A DNA stretch of 64,000 nucleotides from Oribacterium sp. NK2B42 (GTDB lineage: Bacteria; Bacillota; Clostridia; Lachnospirales; Lachnospiraceae), in the NCBI RefSeq assembly GCF_000424445.1, contig NZ_AUJX01000006.1:1-64000 (forward strand). The letters run 5' to 3'. A program made the position numbers and the translations under genes. Below the pieces are notes generated by a model. That model was not told the DNA's origin, made no database searches, and saw only the letters and a program-made list of their open reading frames with translations. Positions 43,309-52,636 of the stretch are shown in pieces; positions within the stretch are counted from its first letter, which is position 1, and the number at the start of each line of letters is the position of its first letter.

Positions 43309-45555
43309 ATGAGAGAGGAATGGAGAGGCTTTAATGCCGGACACTGGACAAGCGATGTTAACGTTCGTTCTTTTATCCAGAACAACTATACACCATATGA
43401 TGGTGATGCAAGCTTCCTGCAGGGACCTACAGAGGCAACAAAGGATCTCTGGAATGAGGTTCAAGGATTACAGAAGGAAGAAAGAGCCAAGGGCGGCGTT
43501 CTCGATATGGAAACAAAGGTGGTTTCCGGTATCACAGCTTATGACGCTGCTTATATTACCGCTGATTCAAAAGATAAAGAGAAGGTAGTAGGTCTTCAGA
43601 CTGACAAACCTCTTAAGAGAGCATTTATGCCATATGGCGGTATCAAAATGGCAGAGCAGGCTTGTACAACTTATGGTTACACTCCCGATCCTCTTCTTCA
43701 TAAAATATTTACAGAGTACCATAAGACACATAATCAGGGCGTATTTGATGCTTATACACCTGAGATGAAAAAAGTTCGTCATGCCCATATCCTCACAGGT
43801 CTTCCCGACACATACGGCCGTGGACGTATCGTTGGCGACTATAGAAGAATCGCTCTTTACGGTATCGACTTCCTCATCGAAGAGAAAAAGAAGGATTTTG
43901 ATAACTGCGGCGACGGAACCATGACAGACAATGTTGTCCGCCAGAGAGAAGAAATCGCAGATCAGATGAGAGCTCTCCGTCAGATGAAGGAGATGGCTGC
44001 ATCCTACGGTTATGACATTTCCCTTCCCGCAAAGAACGCAAGGGAAGCTGTACAGTGGCTCTACTTCGGTTACCTCGCTGCCATCAAGACACAGAACGGT
44101 GCCGCAATGTCAGTAGGCCGTGTGTCAACCTTCCTTGATATATACATTAACAGAGATCTTACAGAAGGAACTCTCACAGAGCAGGAAGCTCAGGAGCTCA
44201 TCGATCACTTCGTAATGAAGCTTCGTATGGTTAAGTTCGCCAGAATTCCTTCATACAATCAGCTCTTCTCCGGTGACCCTGTCTGGGCTACACTTGAGGT
44301 TGCAGGTATGGGTCAGGACGGCCGTTCAATGGTTACAAAGAACGATTTCCGTTTCCTTCACACTCTGGAAAACATGGGACCTGCACCGGAACCAAACCTT
44401 ACAGTACTTTATACAAAAAGACTTCCCGAGAACTTCAAGAAGTATGCCGCAAAGATCTCTGTCACAACATCTTCCATCCAGTATGAGAACGATGATGTTA
44501 TGAGACCTGTATGGGGCGATGACTACTCGATCTGCTGCTGTGTATCAGCTACACAGACCGGTAAGGAAATGCAGTTCTTCGGAGCTCGTGCAAACCTTGC
44601 AAAGTGCCTTCTTTACGCTATCAACGGCGGTGTGGATGAGAAGTTAAAGGAGCAGGTAGGACCTGAGTACAAGCCTATCACTTCAGAGTATCTTGACTAT
44701 GATGAGGTTTGCCGCAAGTATGATCAGATGATGGACTGGCTTGCAGGAGTTTACGTAAACGTTCTTAACCTTATTCAGTACATGCATGACAAATACTTCT
44801 ATGAGGCTGCTGAAATGGCTCTCATCGATACAGATGTACGCCGTACATTCGCAACAGGTATCGCCGGCTTCTCACATGTAGTTGATTCACTTTCTGCCAT
44901 CAAGTACGCCAAGGTTAAGACTGTACGTGACGAGGATGGCCTCGTAATTGATTACGAAGTGGAAGGTGACTTCCCTAAGTATGGTAATGATGACGACCGT
45001 GCAGATGATATAGCAGTTAACCTTTTGAAGACCTTCCTGACAAAAATAAAGAAGCACCACACCTATAGAGATTCAGAGCCTACAACCTCTATCCTTACCA
45101 TCACTTCAAACGTAGTGTATGGAAAGGCAACAGGTGCTATGCCTGACGGACGTCCTGCCGGCGCTCCGCTTTCACCGGGAGCAAATCCAAGCTACGGTGC
45201 AGAGAACTCAGGACTTCTTGCATCCCTTAACTCTGTAGCAAAACTGCCATACGAGTACGCTCTTGATGGTATTTCCAATACCCAGACCATCAATCCTGCA
45301 GCACTCGGACACAGCGAGGATGAGCAGGCTACAACACTTGTAAGAGTTATGGACGGCTATTTCGCAAAGGGTGCTCACCATGTTAATGTCAATGTCTTCG
45401 GCGTTGAGAAACTGAAGGATGCCATGGAACACCCCGAGAAGCCTGAATACGCTAACTTTACCATCCGCGTATCAGGTTATGCCGTTAAGTTCATTGACCT
45501 TACCAGAGAGCAGCAGCTTGACGTAATCTCAAGAACAGAGCACAAGGCACTTTAA
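43309..45555 (+). CDS. pflB: formate C-acetyltransferase (pyruvate formate-lyase)
   Basis: 748 residues, full length. Glycyl-radical enzyme splitting pyruvate with CoA into acetyl-CoA and formate under anaerobiosis. The radical Gly723 lies in RVSGYAV near the C-terminus. The active-site cysteines are 410-411 within [20 protein letters not shown], where a third Cys (409) precedes the usual pair. GGAGG sets the start. Followed by a terminator-like hairpin and then pflA. Confidence 0.97.
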   Translation: MREEWRGFNAGHWTSDVNVRSFIQNNYTPYDGDASFLQGPTEATKDLWNEVQGLQKEERAKGGVLDMETKVVSGITAYDAAYITADSKDKEKVVGLQTDKPLKRAFMPYGGIKMAEQACTTYGYTPDPLLHKIFTEYHKTHNQGVFDAYTPEMKKVRHAHILTGLPDTYGRGRIVGDYRRIALYGIDFLIEEKKKDFDNCGDGTMTDNVVRQREEIADQMRALRQMKEMAASYGYDISLPAKNAREAVQWLYFGYLAAIKTQNGAAMSVGRVSTFLDIYINRDLTEGTLTEQEAQELIDHFVMKLRMVKFARIPSYNQLFSGDPVWATLEVAGMGQDGRSMVTKNDFRFLHTLENMGPAPEPNLTVLYTKRLPENFKKYAAKISVTTSSIQYENDDVMRPVWGDDYSICCCVSATQTGKEMQFFGARANLAKCLLYAINGGVDEKLKEQVGPEYKPITSEYLDYDEVCRKYDQMMDWLAGVYVNVLNLIQYMHDKYFYEAAEMALIDTDVRRTFATGIAGFSHVVDSLSAIKYAKVKTVRDEDGLVIDYEVEGDFPKYGNDDDRADDIAVNLLKTFLTKIKKHHTYRDSEPTTSILTITSNVVYGKATGAMPDGRPAGAPLSPGANPSYGAENSGLLASLNSVAKLPYEYALDGISNTQTINPAALGHSEDEQATTLVRVMDGYFAKGAHHVNVNVFGVEKLKDAMEHPEKPEYANFTIRVSGYAVKFIDLTREQQLDVISRTEHKAL

Positions 45556-45576
45556 TTCACATATTACCTTGAAAAT

Positions 45577-45609
45577 AAACCGCCGCTTTCTCAGGAAGTG
45601 GCGGTTTTT
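45577..45609 (+). terminator. terminator-like hairpin between pflB and pflA
   Basis: AAACCGCCGCTT pairs with AAGTGGCGGTTT and is followed by TTTG. It probably terminates most pflB transcripts, so pflA would be made at lower level by read-through or from its own promoter. Confidence 0.8.
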
Positions 45610-45626
45610 GTTTTCACAATAAAGCT

Positions 45627-45658
45627 TTCACATGTGATTTTACAAACCCACATGTGAA
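45627..45658. promoter_or_regulatory. inverted repeat TTCACATGTG upstream of pflA
   Basis: TTCACATGTG (45627-45636) and CACATGTGAA (45649-45658) are exact inverted copies 12 bases apart, 62 bases before the pflA start. Each contains the 8-bp palindrome CACATGTG, giving a tandem operator-like arrangement as well as a hairpin. Confidence 0.5.
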
Positions 45659-45720
45659 GGTCTACACAGAATCGATTATGGACTATACTCGATTTGCACA
45701 TCCAATTTGGAGGTAAAATC

Positions 45721-46458
45721 ATGGCAGAAGCAATCAAAGGCGCGATCCACAGCATTGAAACCTTCGGATCTGTAGATGGTCCCGGAGTAAGATATATAGT
45801 ATTCCTAAAAGGCTGCAATATGCGTTGCCGCTATTGCCATAATCCCGATACCTGGGATTTCACAAGCGCTGATATGCGAACAGCAGACGAAATCCTTAAC
45901 AATGCTGTTCGCTACCGTGAATACTGGGGAGAAGATGGCGGCATCACAGTAAGCGGCGGAGATCCGCTGGTACAGATAGACTTTGTCATTGACCTGTTCG
46001 AAAAAGCCAAAGCCATGGGCATATCCACCTGCCTTGACACCTCCGCCCAGCCCTTTACAAGAGAAGAACCCTTCTTCAGTAAATTCAACCGCCTCATAAA
46101 AGTCACCGACACAGTCCTTTTCGACATCAAAGAAATCGATGACGAAAAACACAAAAAGCTCACCGGTCATACCAACAAAAACATCCTTGACTGCTGTACC
46201 TACCTTAGCGAGCAGGGAGTCGACCTATGGATACGCCACGTCCTCGTCCCAGGCCTCACCGATTCCGACGAAGAACTCATTGCCACCAAAGCCTTCATCG
46301 ACACCCTGAAAACCGTAAAAAAAGTCGAAATCCTCCCTTACCACACCCTGGCGCTCTACAAATACGAAAAGCTCGGCCTGAAATACACCCTTGCCGACAC
46401 CCCCACTCCGAGTCCTGACCTTATAAATCACGCCGAAGAAATACTTGGTATAAAGTAA
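45721..46458 (+). CDS. pflA: pyruvate formate-lyase activating enzyme (radical SAM)
   Basis: 245 residues. Generates the glycyl radical on PflB using S-adenosylmethionine and a [4Fe-4S] cluster bound by Cys32-x3-Cys36-x2-Cys39 (CNMRCRYC). GSVDGPGVRYIVFLKGC and VSGGDPLVQ are typical of PflA. AATTTGGAGG upstream selects the ATG at 45721; the open frame extends 9 codons further. The 3' third is noticeably C-rich at third positions (AACACCC-type codons) compared with neighbours. Confidence 0.96.
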   Translation: MAEAIKGAIHSIETFGSVDGPGVRYIVFLKGCNMRCRYCHNPDTWDFTSADMRTADEILNNAVRYREYWGEDGGITVSGGDPLVQIDFVIDLFEKAKAMGISTCLDTSAQPFTREEPFFSKFNRLIKVTDTVLFDIKEIDDEKHKKLTGHTNKNILDCCTYLSEQGVDLWIRHVLVPGLTDSDEELIATKAFIDTLKTVKKVEILPYHTLALYKYEKLGLKYTLADTPTPSPDLINHAEEILGIK

Positions 46459-46503
46459 ATTTCAAAGGTACTTCATAATTACCTTCCGGTAGCGAAAACG
46501 GAA

Positions 46504-46658
46504 GAAAATGTAAGGGATGTGTGGCTAGGCTTGCGGCTTGAAAGAACATCGAAAGCAAAAATCCGTGCAGAACGAACGCGTAAGCGTCCGAGCTGCACGG
46601 ATTTTTGATTGAGATGTACTTTCAACGCCGTGGGCCGCCACGCGTCCCTTGCATTTTC
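46504..46658. ncRNA. structured repeat element, copy 2 (155 nt), undescribed family
   Basis: The outer stem GAAAATGTAAGGGATG pairs with the 3' arm ending GCATTTTC and continues through GTGTGGC with GCCACGC; U-G pairs replace C-G pairs of copy 1. The core is CTAGGCTTGC, GGC, TTGAAAG, A, ACAT, matched by ATGT, A, CTTTCAA, C, GCC. The central stem is 15 bp and perfect (CAAAAATCCGTGCAG with CTGCACGGATTTTTG). Its tip is ACGC-GTAA-GCGT, a GNRA-type loop. It sits between pflA and the ATPase gene. Confidence 0.68.
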
Positions 46659-46733
46659 TGTACCATTTCACCACCCTCCGTGATAAAATAGTTATTAGTT
46701 ATTTCAGTGAATTTCAATCATGGGGAGGAACAT

Positions 46734-48293
46734 ATGCTATATAACAACACCATCTGGGCCGGCCTTGACATGGATACCAACGAAAAAGTATGTATACTGC
46801 CGCGCATGGCCAACAGACACGGACTCATCGCCGGAGCCACCGGCACAGGCAAGACGATAACATTAAAGGTACTTGCCGAATCATTCAGCAACATGGGCGT
46901 TCCGGTATTTCTTTCCGACATAAAAGGCGATCTTTCCGGAATGATCAAGCCCGGAGTTGACAACGCAAACATGCAGGAACGCATTCAGTATTTCGGCCTT
47001 GATAAAGAAGGCTTTACATATCAGAACTTCCCTACACAATTCTGGGATATAAGCGGCAAAAAAGGTCTGCCCCTGAGAACCACCGTAAGTGAATTCGGAC
47101 CCACTTTACTTTCCCGTATCCTTGGGCTCACAGATCTTCAGACCAATATCCTCACAATCATTTTCCGTATTGCAGATGAAGAAAACCTTCTTTTGCTGGA
47201 TACCAAGGATCTTCGCTCCATGGTTCAGTATGTAGCCCAGAACAACAAAAAATACAGCTCACAGTACGGCAACATGACCACCGCTTCCCTTAACGCCATT
47301 CTCAGATCCATCGTAGCACTGGAAACAGCAGGAGCGGATAAATTCTTCGGTGAGCCCGCTATCGATATTCATGATTTCTTCAGACAGGACAGCGACGGAA
47401 GAGGAATGATCAATATCCTTGAAGCAGAAAGCACCGTACAGAATCCTGTGATTTACGCAACCTTCATGCTCTATATGTTATCCGAGCTTTTTGAGCAGCT
47501 TCCGGAGGTAGGAGACCGGGATAAGCCTAAGATGGTTTATTTCTTTGACGAGGCTCATTTATTGTTTAATGATGCCCCCAAGGCTCTTGTGGATAAGATC
47601 GAGCAGGTTGTTAAGCTCATACGTTCTAAGGGTGTAGGTATCTTCTTTATCACCCAGAATCCAAGTGATGTTCCTGACTCCGTTCTGGCACAGCTCGGAA
47701 ATAAGATCCAGCATGCATTGCATGCCTATACACCGTCCGAAGAAAAGAAGGTAAAAGCAGCTGCAGATTCATTCAGAGTGAATAAGAACTTCAATACAGT
47801 CGAAGTTCTCCAGAACCTGGGAACCGGAGAAGCCCTTATTTCATTCCTGGATGAAGACGGTAAACCTGACAATGTAAGACGCTGCCGTGTATTGCCTCCT
47901 CAGTCGCTGATGGGACCTGCTGATGATTCATCAAGACTCATGGTCATGAATTCTTCTGATTTTGCAGAAAAGTACAGTGAAGAAGTTGACAGAGATTCTG
48001 CCTATGAATTCTTCAAGAGACTTACCGATGAAGCAACTGCGGAAGCTGCCAGAATCGAAGCGGAGAAGCAGGCTGAAAAGGATGCGGAAGCCCTTGCAAA
48101 GGCACAGGCAAAGGCAAACAAAGAGAAAATGACCGCTGTCAAGTCCGTCGGTCGTTCAACAGCCGGAACCCTGGGAAGAGAAGCCGGCGGAGCCATCGGA
48201 AAAACCTTCCTGGGCACCTTCGGAAAGCGAGTAGGCGGCAATATCGGAGCTGCTCTCGGAAGAGGCCTTCTGGACACATTCTTTAAAAGCTGA
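46734..48293 (+). CDS. HerA/YjgR-like ATPase (DUF853)
   Basis: 519 residues. FtsK/HerA-type P-loop ATPase: Walker A GATGTGKT at 34-41, Walker B VYFFDEAHLLF, sensor segment GIFFITQNPSDVPDSVLAQL. The length and LSDIKGDLSGM match YjgR/DUF853 proteins, proposed DNA-translocating ATPases of unclear role. The C-terminal 70 residues are an Ala/Lys/Glu coiled segment, then a Gly-rich tail (GREAGGAIGKTFLGTFGKRV). GGGGAGGAA precedes the ATG at 46734. No nurA or mre11 partner is nearby. Confidence 0.88.
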   Translation: MLYNNTIWAGLDMDTNEKVCILPRMANRHGLIAGATGTGKTITLKVLAESFSNMGVPVFLSDIKGDLSGMIKPGVDNANMQERIQYFGLDKEGFTYQNFPTQFWDISGKKGLPLRTTVSEFGPTLLSRILGLTDLQTNILTIIFRIADEENLLLLDTKDLRSMVQYVAQNNKKYSSQYGNMTTASLNAILRSIVALETAGADKFFGEPAIDIHDFFRQDSDGRGMINILEAESTVQNPVIYATFMLYMLSELFEQLPEVGDRDKPKMVYFFDEAHLLFNDAPKALVDKIEQVVKLIRSKGVGIFFITQNPSDVPDSVLAQLGNKIQHALHAYTPSEEKKVKAAADSFRVNKNFNTVEVLQNLGTGEALISFLDEDGKPDNVRRCRVLPPQSLMGPADDSSRLMVMNSSDFAEKYSEEVDRDSAYEFFKRLTDEATAEAARIEAEKQAEKDAEALAKAQAKANKEKMTAVKSVGRSTAGTLGREAGGAIGKTFLGTFGKRVGGNIGAALGRGLLDTFFKS

Positions 48294-48294
48294 C

Positions 48295-48334
48295 AAAACG
48301 CTTCGGCAGATAACCATCTCTGCCGAAGCGTTTT
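48295..48334. terminator. bidirectional terminator between converging genes
   Basis: AAAACGCTTCGGCAGA (48295-48310) pairs exactly with TCTGCCGAAGCGTTTT (48319-48334), a 16-bp stem usable from both strands. Confidence 0.9.
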
Positions 48335-48338
48335 CCTG

Positions 48339-49205
48339 TTAACCCGTTATACTGAAAAGAGTAATCACTACAAAAAGTATCGTAACAACAATAACCGAAA
48401 AAGTAGTGAACCAAAGCTTATACATATGTCCCAGGGAAGGCTCCTCACTTAGATTCCGGAGGAATACCTTGAAGTTCCTGATAACAGAAATCACCAGAAG
48501 CAGTGCTCCGCCGAAGAGCAGAAAAAAATATGCTACGTCAATAACTATAGAATCCCCTTTATAAAGATAAGGCAAAAGAGCAACAGAATTGTTGGCCATA
48601 TGCATCAGAATGGAATACTTCATCCCATATGTCTCTCTTATCCAGGCAAATACGATACCTATAAACATTGCAGCTATAAACTGAACCAGATTAAAATGCA
48701 TGAGTCCGAACAGAAATGAGGTTATGGTTATGGCGAAAATCTTTCCGTATTTTCTGAAATGTCCGTACAAAATCCCGCGGAAGAAGCATTCTTCCAGAAG
48801 CGGCGCCATGATAACGGCATAAACTATGGCCCAGAACCCCTTAATGTCGGAGCCTGTGGCGAGGTCTCTGGCATTATCAAGAGAATATCCCAGTTCTCCC
48901 AGAATATTCTGTAAGGGATCGATGATGTATTGGGATAAATATTGGATACCATATATCAGAAGCAGGAGATAGATAAAGGTACATATATTAAACTTTTTGT
49001 ATCTTACATGAATGTTTTCGGTCCCCAGCATCAAAAGCGATACCGTAAGTGAAATGAAGCCTGCGATCATCATAGAGAAATTCTCATTTCTGTATATGTT
49101 GGACCCATATTCCACCATGAATGATCCGCCTACCTGAAATATGATCTCATATAGCAGCATGGTAATGGCGATTTTTGAAAACAATCTCTTAACCGGATAA
49201 GTCAT
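48339..49205 (-). CDS. CPBP-family intramembrane glutamic endopeptidase
   Basis: 288 residues with about eight membrane spans. CPBP (CAAX protease / bacteriocin-processing) motifs are complete: EECFFRG (motif 1, catalytic Glu and Arg), FGLMHFNLVQF (motif 2 His) and HMANNSVALL (motif 3). Substrate unknown; members process prenylated or bacteriocin-type peptides or act as immunity proteins. The open frame continues 80 codons upstream into recJ antisense, but GGAGA before the ATG at 49205 marks the true start. Divergent from recJ. Confidence 0.88.
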   Translation of the reverse strand: MTYPVKRLFSKIAITMLLYEIIFQVGGSFMVEYGSNIYRNENFSMMIAGFISLTVSLLMLGTENIHVRYKKFNICTFIYLLLLIYGIQYLSQYIIDPLQNILGELGYSLDNARDLATGSDIKGFWAIVYAVIMAPLLEECFFRGILYGHFRKYGKIFAITITSFLFGLMHFNLVQFIAAMFIGIVFAWIRETYGMKYSILMHMANNSVALLPYLYKGDSIVIDVAYFFLLFGGALLLVISVIRNFKVFLRNLSEEPSLGHMYKLWFTTFSVIVVTILFVVITLFSITG

Positions 49206-49283
49206 ATAATATAGTTCTCCAACTTTTATTGTGATATACTCTACAAGGTTTTCATTAAACATTATACCATAAAAGGATTCAAT

Positions 49284-51035
49284 ATGAAAAAATGGTTTCT
49301 TTACAATAAAAAGGCCGATTTCAAGGCTATTGCAGATAAATACGGCATCGATCAGGTTACCGCAAGAATACTCAGAAACAGAGACATTAACTCGGATAAA
49401 CAGATTGAACAGTTTCTTCACGGTTCCCTTGAAGAGGATCTTCATTCACCTCTTTACCTTCCTGATGCCATTAAATGTATGAATCAGCTAAACAGGGCTA
49501 TAAAAGAGGGAAAACATATCAGGGTAGTGGGAGACTATGATGTTGACGGAGTTTGTGCAACCTACATTCTCGTTAAAGGTCTGAAACGACTTGGTGCAGT
49601 TGTGGACTACGTTCTTCCGGATCGAATAAAGGACGGCTACGGCATCAACATCCATATCATCGATAAGGCAAAAGAAGACGGAGTTGATGTTATTCTTACC
49701 TGTGACAACGGTATCGCCGCCATAGAGGAGCTAAAACACGCAAGAGACATGGGCCTCACGGTCCTTGTTACGGATCATCATGATGTAAGGCAAAGACAGG
49801 ATGAGGACTATGGCTGCGAATCCAAAGACATTCTTCCTCCTGCAAGTGCTGTGGTGGATGCAAAAAGAGAAGACAGCCGTTATCCTTTTCCGGATATATG
49901 CGGTGCAGTGGTTGCATGGAAGATCATCATCATGCTTTACCAGAACCACACCATCCCTGAAGAAGAGTACTATGATTTCCTGGAGTTTGCCGCCATTGCA
50001 ACGGTTTGTGATGTAATGGATCTACGGGACGAGAACAGAACCATAGTAAAATTCGGACTTCAACAAATCAAACAGACCGGTAATGCAGGTTTAAGAGCAC
50101 TCCTTAAAGTCCAGGATCTTATGGCGCAGGAACACCTTAACACCTATCATATCGGATTTATCATAGGTCCATGTATCAATGCCGGCGGCCGTCTCAGATC
50201 CGCAGAGCTGGCTCTGGATCTCTTCTTTACCACGGATGAAGAGAAGGCGTTTATGAAAGCCGTAAAGCTTAAAGAACTGAATGAATCCCGTAAAGCCATG
50301 ACCATAGAGGCCACCAACAAAGCCATTGAAATGGTGGAAAAAAACTATTTAAATCAGTCTGTGCTGGTAATATATCTGCCGGAGCTCCACGAAAGTCTGG
50401 CCGGTATCGTGGCAGGAAGATTAAGGGAAAGGTTTTCAAGACCGGCATTTGTCATAACAAAGGCTGAAGGTGCCGAAGCCGGTGAAGCTCTTTCAAAGGG
50501 CTCCGGCAGAAGCATTGACGGTTATAACATGTCCGAGCATCTCCAGGAAGTAAGCGAACTTCTGGTCAAATGGGGCGGACACCCGATGGCCGCCGGATTC
50601 ACTCTTTTGGAAAAAGATATCGATGAATTCAGAACCAGACTTAACACTCTTTGCAACCTAAGTCCGGACCAGCTCATTGACAAAATCTGGATAGACGTCC
50701 CTATGCCGATTGATTATATTTCATATAACCTTATCCGCGACTTTGAAAAACTGGAGCCCTTTGGAAAAGGAAATGAAAAACCCTGTTTTGCTACAAAAAA
50801 CCTTAGAATTACGGACTGCCGGGTCCTGGGAAAAAATAGAAATGTGGTAAAAATGAGACTTCAGTCAGAAACCGGCTTATTAATGGACGGGCTGATATTT
50901 ACAAACGGTGATGATTTTTTAAGAGGCAAGAGAGCCTGCACAAAAATAGATGTGGTTTACTATCCACAGATTAATGAATATAATGGAACACAGAGTCTTC
51001 AAATAATCATAGACGATTATCAGTTGAAGCCTTAG
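49284..51035 (+). CDS. recJ: single-stranded-DNA-specific 5'-3' exonuclease RecJ
   Basis: 583 residues, DHH/DHHA1 superfamily. [13 protein letters not shown] (motif I, metal-binding Asp), [19 protein letters not shown] (DHH motif) and [13 protein letters not shown] with [10 protein letters not shown] in the DHHA1 half are all present. It acts in recombination and mismatch/base-excision repair. AAGGA is upstream of the ATG. glyA follows after about 25 bases. Confidence 0.95.
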   Translation: MKKWFLYNKKADFKAIADKYGIDQVTARILRNRDINSDKQIEQFLHGSLEEDLHSPLYLPDAIKCMNQLNRAIKEGKHIRVVGDYDVDGVCATYILVKGLKRLGAVVDYVLPDRIKDGYGINIHIIDKAKEDGVDVILTCDNGIAAIEELKHARDMGLTVLVTDHHDVRQRQDEDYGCESKDILPPASAVVDAKREDSRYPFPDICGAVVAWKIIIMLYQNHTIPEEEYYDFLEFAAIATVCDVMDLRDENRTIVKFGLQQIKQTGNAGLRALLKVQDLMAQEHLNTYHIGFIIGPCINAGGRLRSAELALDLFFTTDEEKAFMKAVKLKELNESRKAMTIEATNKAIEMVEKNYLNQSVLVIYLPELHESLAGIVAGRLRERFSRPAFVITKAEGAEAGEALSKGSGRSIDGYNMSEHLQEVSELLVKWGGHPMAAGFTLLEKDIDEFRTRLNTLCNLSPDQLIDKIWIDVPMPIDYISYNLIRDFEKLEPFGKGNEKPCFATKNLRITDCRVLGKNRNVVKMRLQSETGLLMDGLIFTNGDDFLRGKRACTKIDVVYYPQINEYNGTQSLQIIIDDYQLKP

Positions 51036-51060
51036 TAAATCATGTCTTATGGAGGTAACT

Positions 51061-52314
51061 ATGATCAAGGAAGTGATGAACTATATAACCCAGGCAGATC
51101 CTGAGGTTGGAAAGTTGATTGCTATGGAGTATGACCGTCAGCAGAACAACATCGAGCTTATAGCGTCTGAAAACATTCTGTCAGACACATCCATGCTGGC
51201 TATGGGCACGATCCTTACAAACAAATATGCTGAAGGATACCCCGGAAAACGTTATTACGGCGGCTGCGTACACGTAGATGATATCGAGACCATCGCTATC
51301 GAAAGAGCCAAGAAGCTTTTTAACTGCGAGTATGCCAATGTTCAGCCCCATTCAGGTGCTCAGGCAAATATGGCAGTAACCATGGCAATCTGTAAGCCGG
51401 GCGACAAGATCCTCGGCATGTCACTGGATGCCGGAGGACACCTTACTCATGGTTCACCTGCAAACTTCTCAGGCAGTTTCTTCAATATCATTCCTTATGG
51501 TGTTAATGATGACGGCTTCATAGATTATGACGAGCTGGAGGCTACAGCTCTCCGTGAGAAGCCAAAGATGATCATTGCCGGAGCTTCTGCTTATCCCAGA
51601 ATCATTGATTTCAAGAGATTCCGTGAGATTGCAGATAAGTGCGGTGCTGTATTATGGGTTGATATGGCTCATATCGCAGGTCTTGTGGCAGCCGGAGTTC
51701 ATCCGTCACCTATTCCTTATGCTCATGTAGTTACCACTACAACCCACAAGACTCTCCGAGGACCAAGAGGAGGTCTCATCCTTTCAAACGAAGAGATCGC
51801 AAAGCAATACAACTTCAACAAGGCTGTTTTCCCCGGATGCCAGGGCGGTCCTCTTGAGCATGTTATCGCTGCCAAGGCTATCTGCTTCGGCGAAGCATTA
51901 AAGCCTGAGTTTAAGACTTATCAGGAGCAGATCGTTAAAAACTGTAAGGCTCTTGCAGAGGCTATGGTTGCCCAGGGCTTCAAGCTTGTTTCAGGCGGCA
52001 CAGACAACCACTTAATGCTTGTTGACCTCACAAATATTCCTGAGCTTACCGGCAAGGTTCTCCAGAACAACTGCGACGAGGTTCACATCACTCTTAACCG
52101 TAATGCTATTCCTAACGATCCTCGTTCACCTTTCGTTACTTCCGGTGTCCGTATCGGTACAGCTGCCGTTACCACCAGAGGTTTCAAGGAGGAGGACATG
52201 AAGCCTATCGCTGAGTGCATCTGGAAGGTTGCCACCGACTTCGAGAACTCCCGCGACGAGGTCATCGCCAAGGTTGCCGAGCTCACCAGGAAGTACCCGA
52301 TTTACGAGGGCTAA
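51061..52314 (+). CDS. glyA: serine hydroxymethyltransferase
   Basis: 417 residues, PLP enzyme that interconverts serine and glycine with tetrahydrofolate. The PLP Lys is Lys230 in [16 protein letters not shown]-terminal [11 protein letters not shown] and [16 protein letters not shown] are invariant features. GGAGGT immediately before the ATG at 51061 is preferred over an in-frame ATG 4 codons upstream that overlaps it. Third-position codon use is biased, as expected for a highly expressed gene. Confidence 0.97.
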   Translation: MIKEVMNYITQADPEVGKLIAMEYDRQQNNIELIASENILSDTSMLAMGTILTNKYAEGYPGKRYYGGCVHVDDIETIAIERAKKLFNCEYANVQPHSGAQANMAVTMAICKPGDKILGMSLDAGGHLTHGSPANFSGSFFNIIPYGVNDDGFIDYDELEATALREKPKMIIAGASAYPRIIDFKRFREIADKCGAVLWVDMAHIAGLVAAGVHPSPIPYAHVVTTTTHKTLRGPRGGLILSNEEIAKQYNFNKAVFPGCQGGPLEHVIAAKAICFGEALKPEFKTYQEQIVKNCKALAEAMVAQGFKLVSGGTDNHLMLVDLTNIPELTGKVLQNNCDEVHITLNRNAIPNDPRSPFVTSGVRIGTAAVTTRGFKEEDMKPIAECIWKVATDFENSRDEVIAKVAELTRKYPIYEG

Positions 52315-52459
52315 AGGCTGTCTCCACTGTCTTTCTCTCCCTATACGAAGTACATTTTTATTTATTTGAAAGCTGATGCGAGAAGTTACCAGAGAACCTA
52401 AAACTGAGAATTATGCACAGGCGTAGAGGTACTTATACTTTCCGCCCTACACAACGTAA

Positions 52460-52618
52460 AGAATTCGGTGCATGGGTGTGGCTAGGCTTGCTGCTTGAAA
52501 GAACATGGAGCAAAAAAAGTCCGCCAGAGATGAACACGTAAGTGTCCAGCTCTGGCGGACTTTTTTTGCGGAATGTACTTTCAACGCCGTGAGCCGTCAC
52601 GCCCGTGCACCGAATTCT
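52460..52618. ncRNA. structured repeat element, copy 3 (159 nt), undescribed family
   Basis: The outer arms (AGAATTCGGTGCA with TGCACCGAATTCT) are unrelated in sequence to copies 1 and 2 but pair perfectly, then continue TGGGTGTGGC with GCCGTCACGCCCG. The core is CTAGGCTTGC, TGC, TTGAAAG, A, ACAT, matched by ATGT, A, CTTTCAA, C, GCC, GTGAGCC. The central stem is 20 bp and perfect, with runs of seven A and seven T. Its tip is ACAC-GTAA-GTGT. It sits between glyA and the converging activator gene and may also terminate both. Confidence 0.68.
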
Positions 52619-52636
52619 GACCGGGGAGCCAACGCC

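Noticed and set aside
46504-46658. Interpreting the structured element simply as an intrinsic terminator
   Set aside because: The central stem could terminate, but the conserved flanking core and covarying outer arms extend far beyond a terminator, and copy 1 lacks the T-run.
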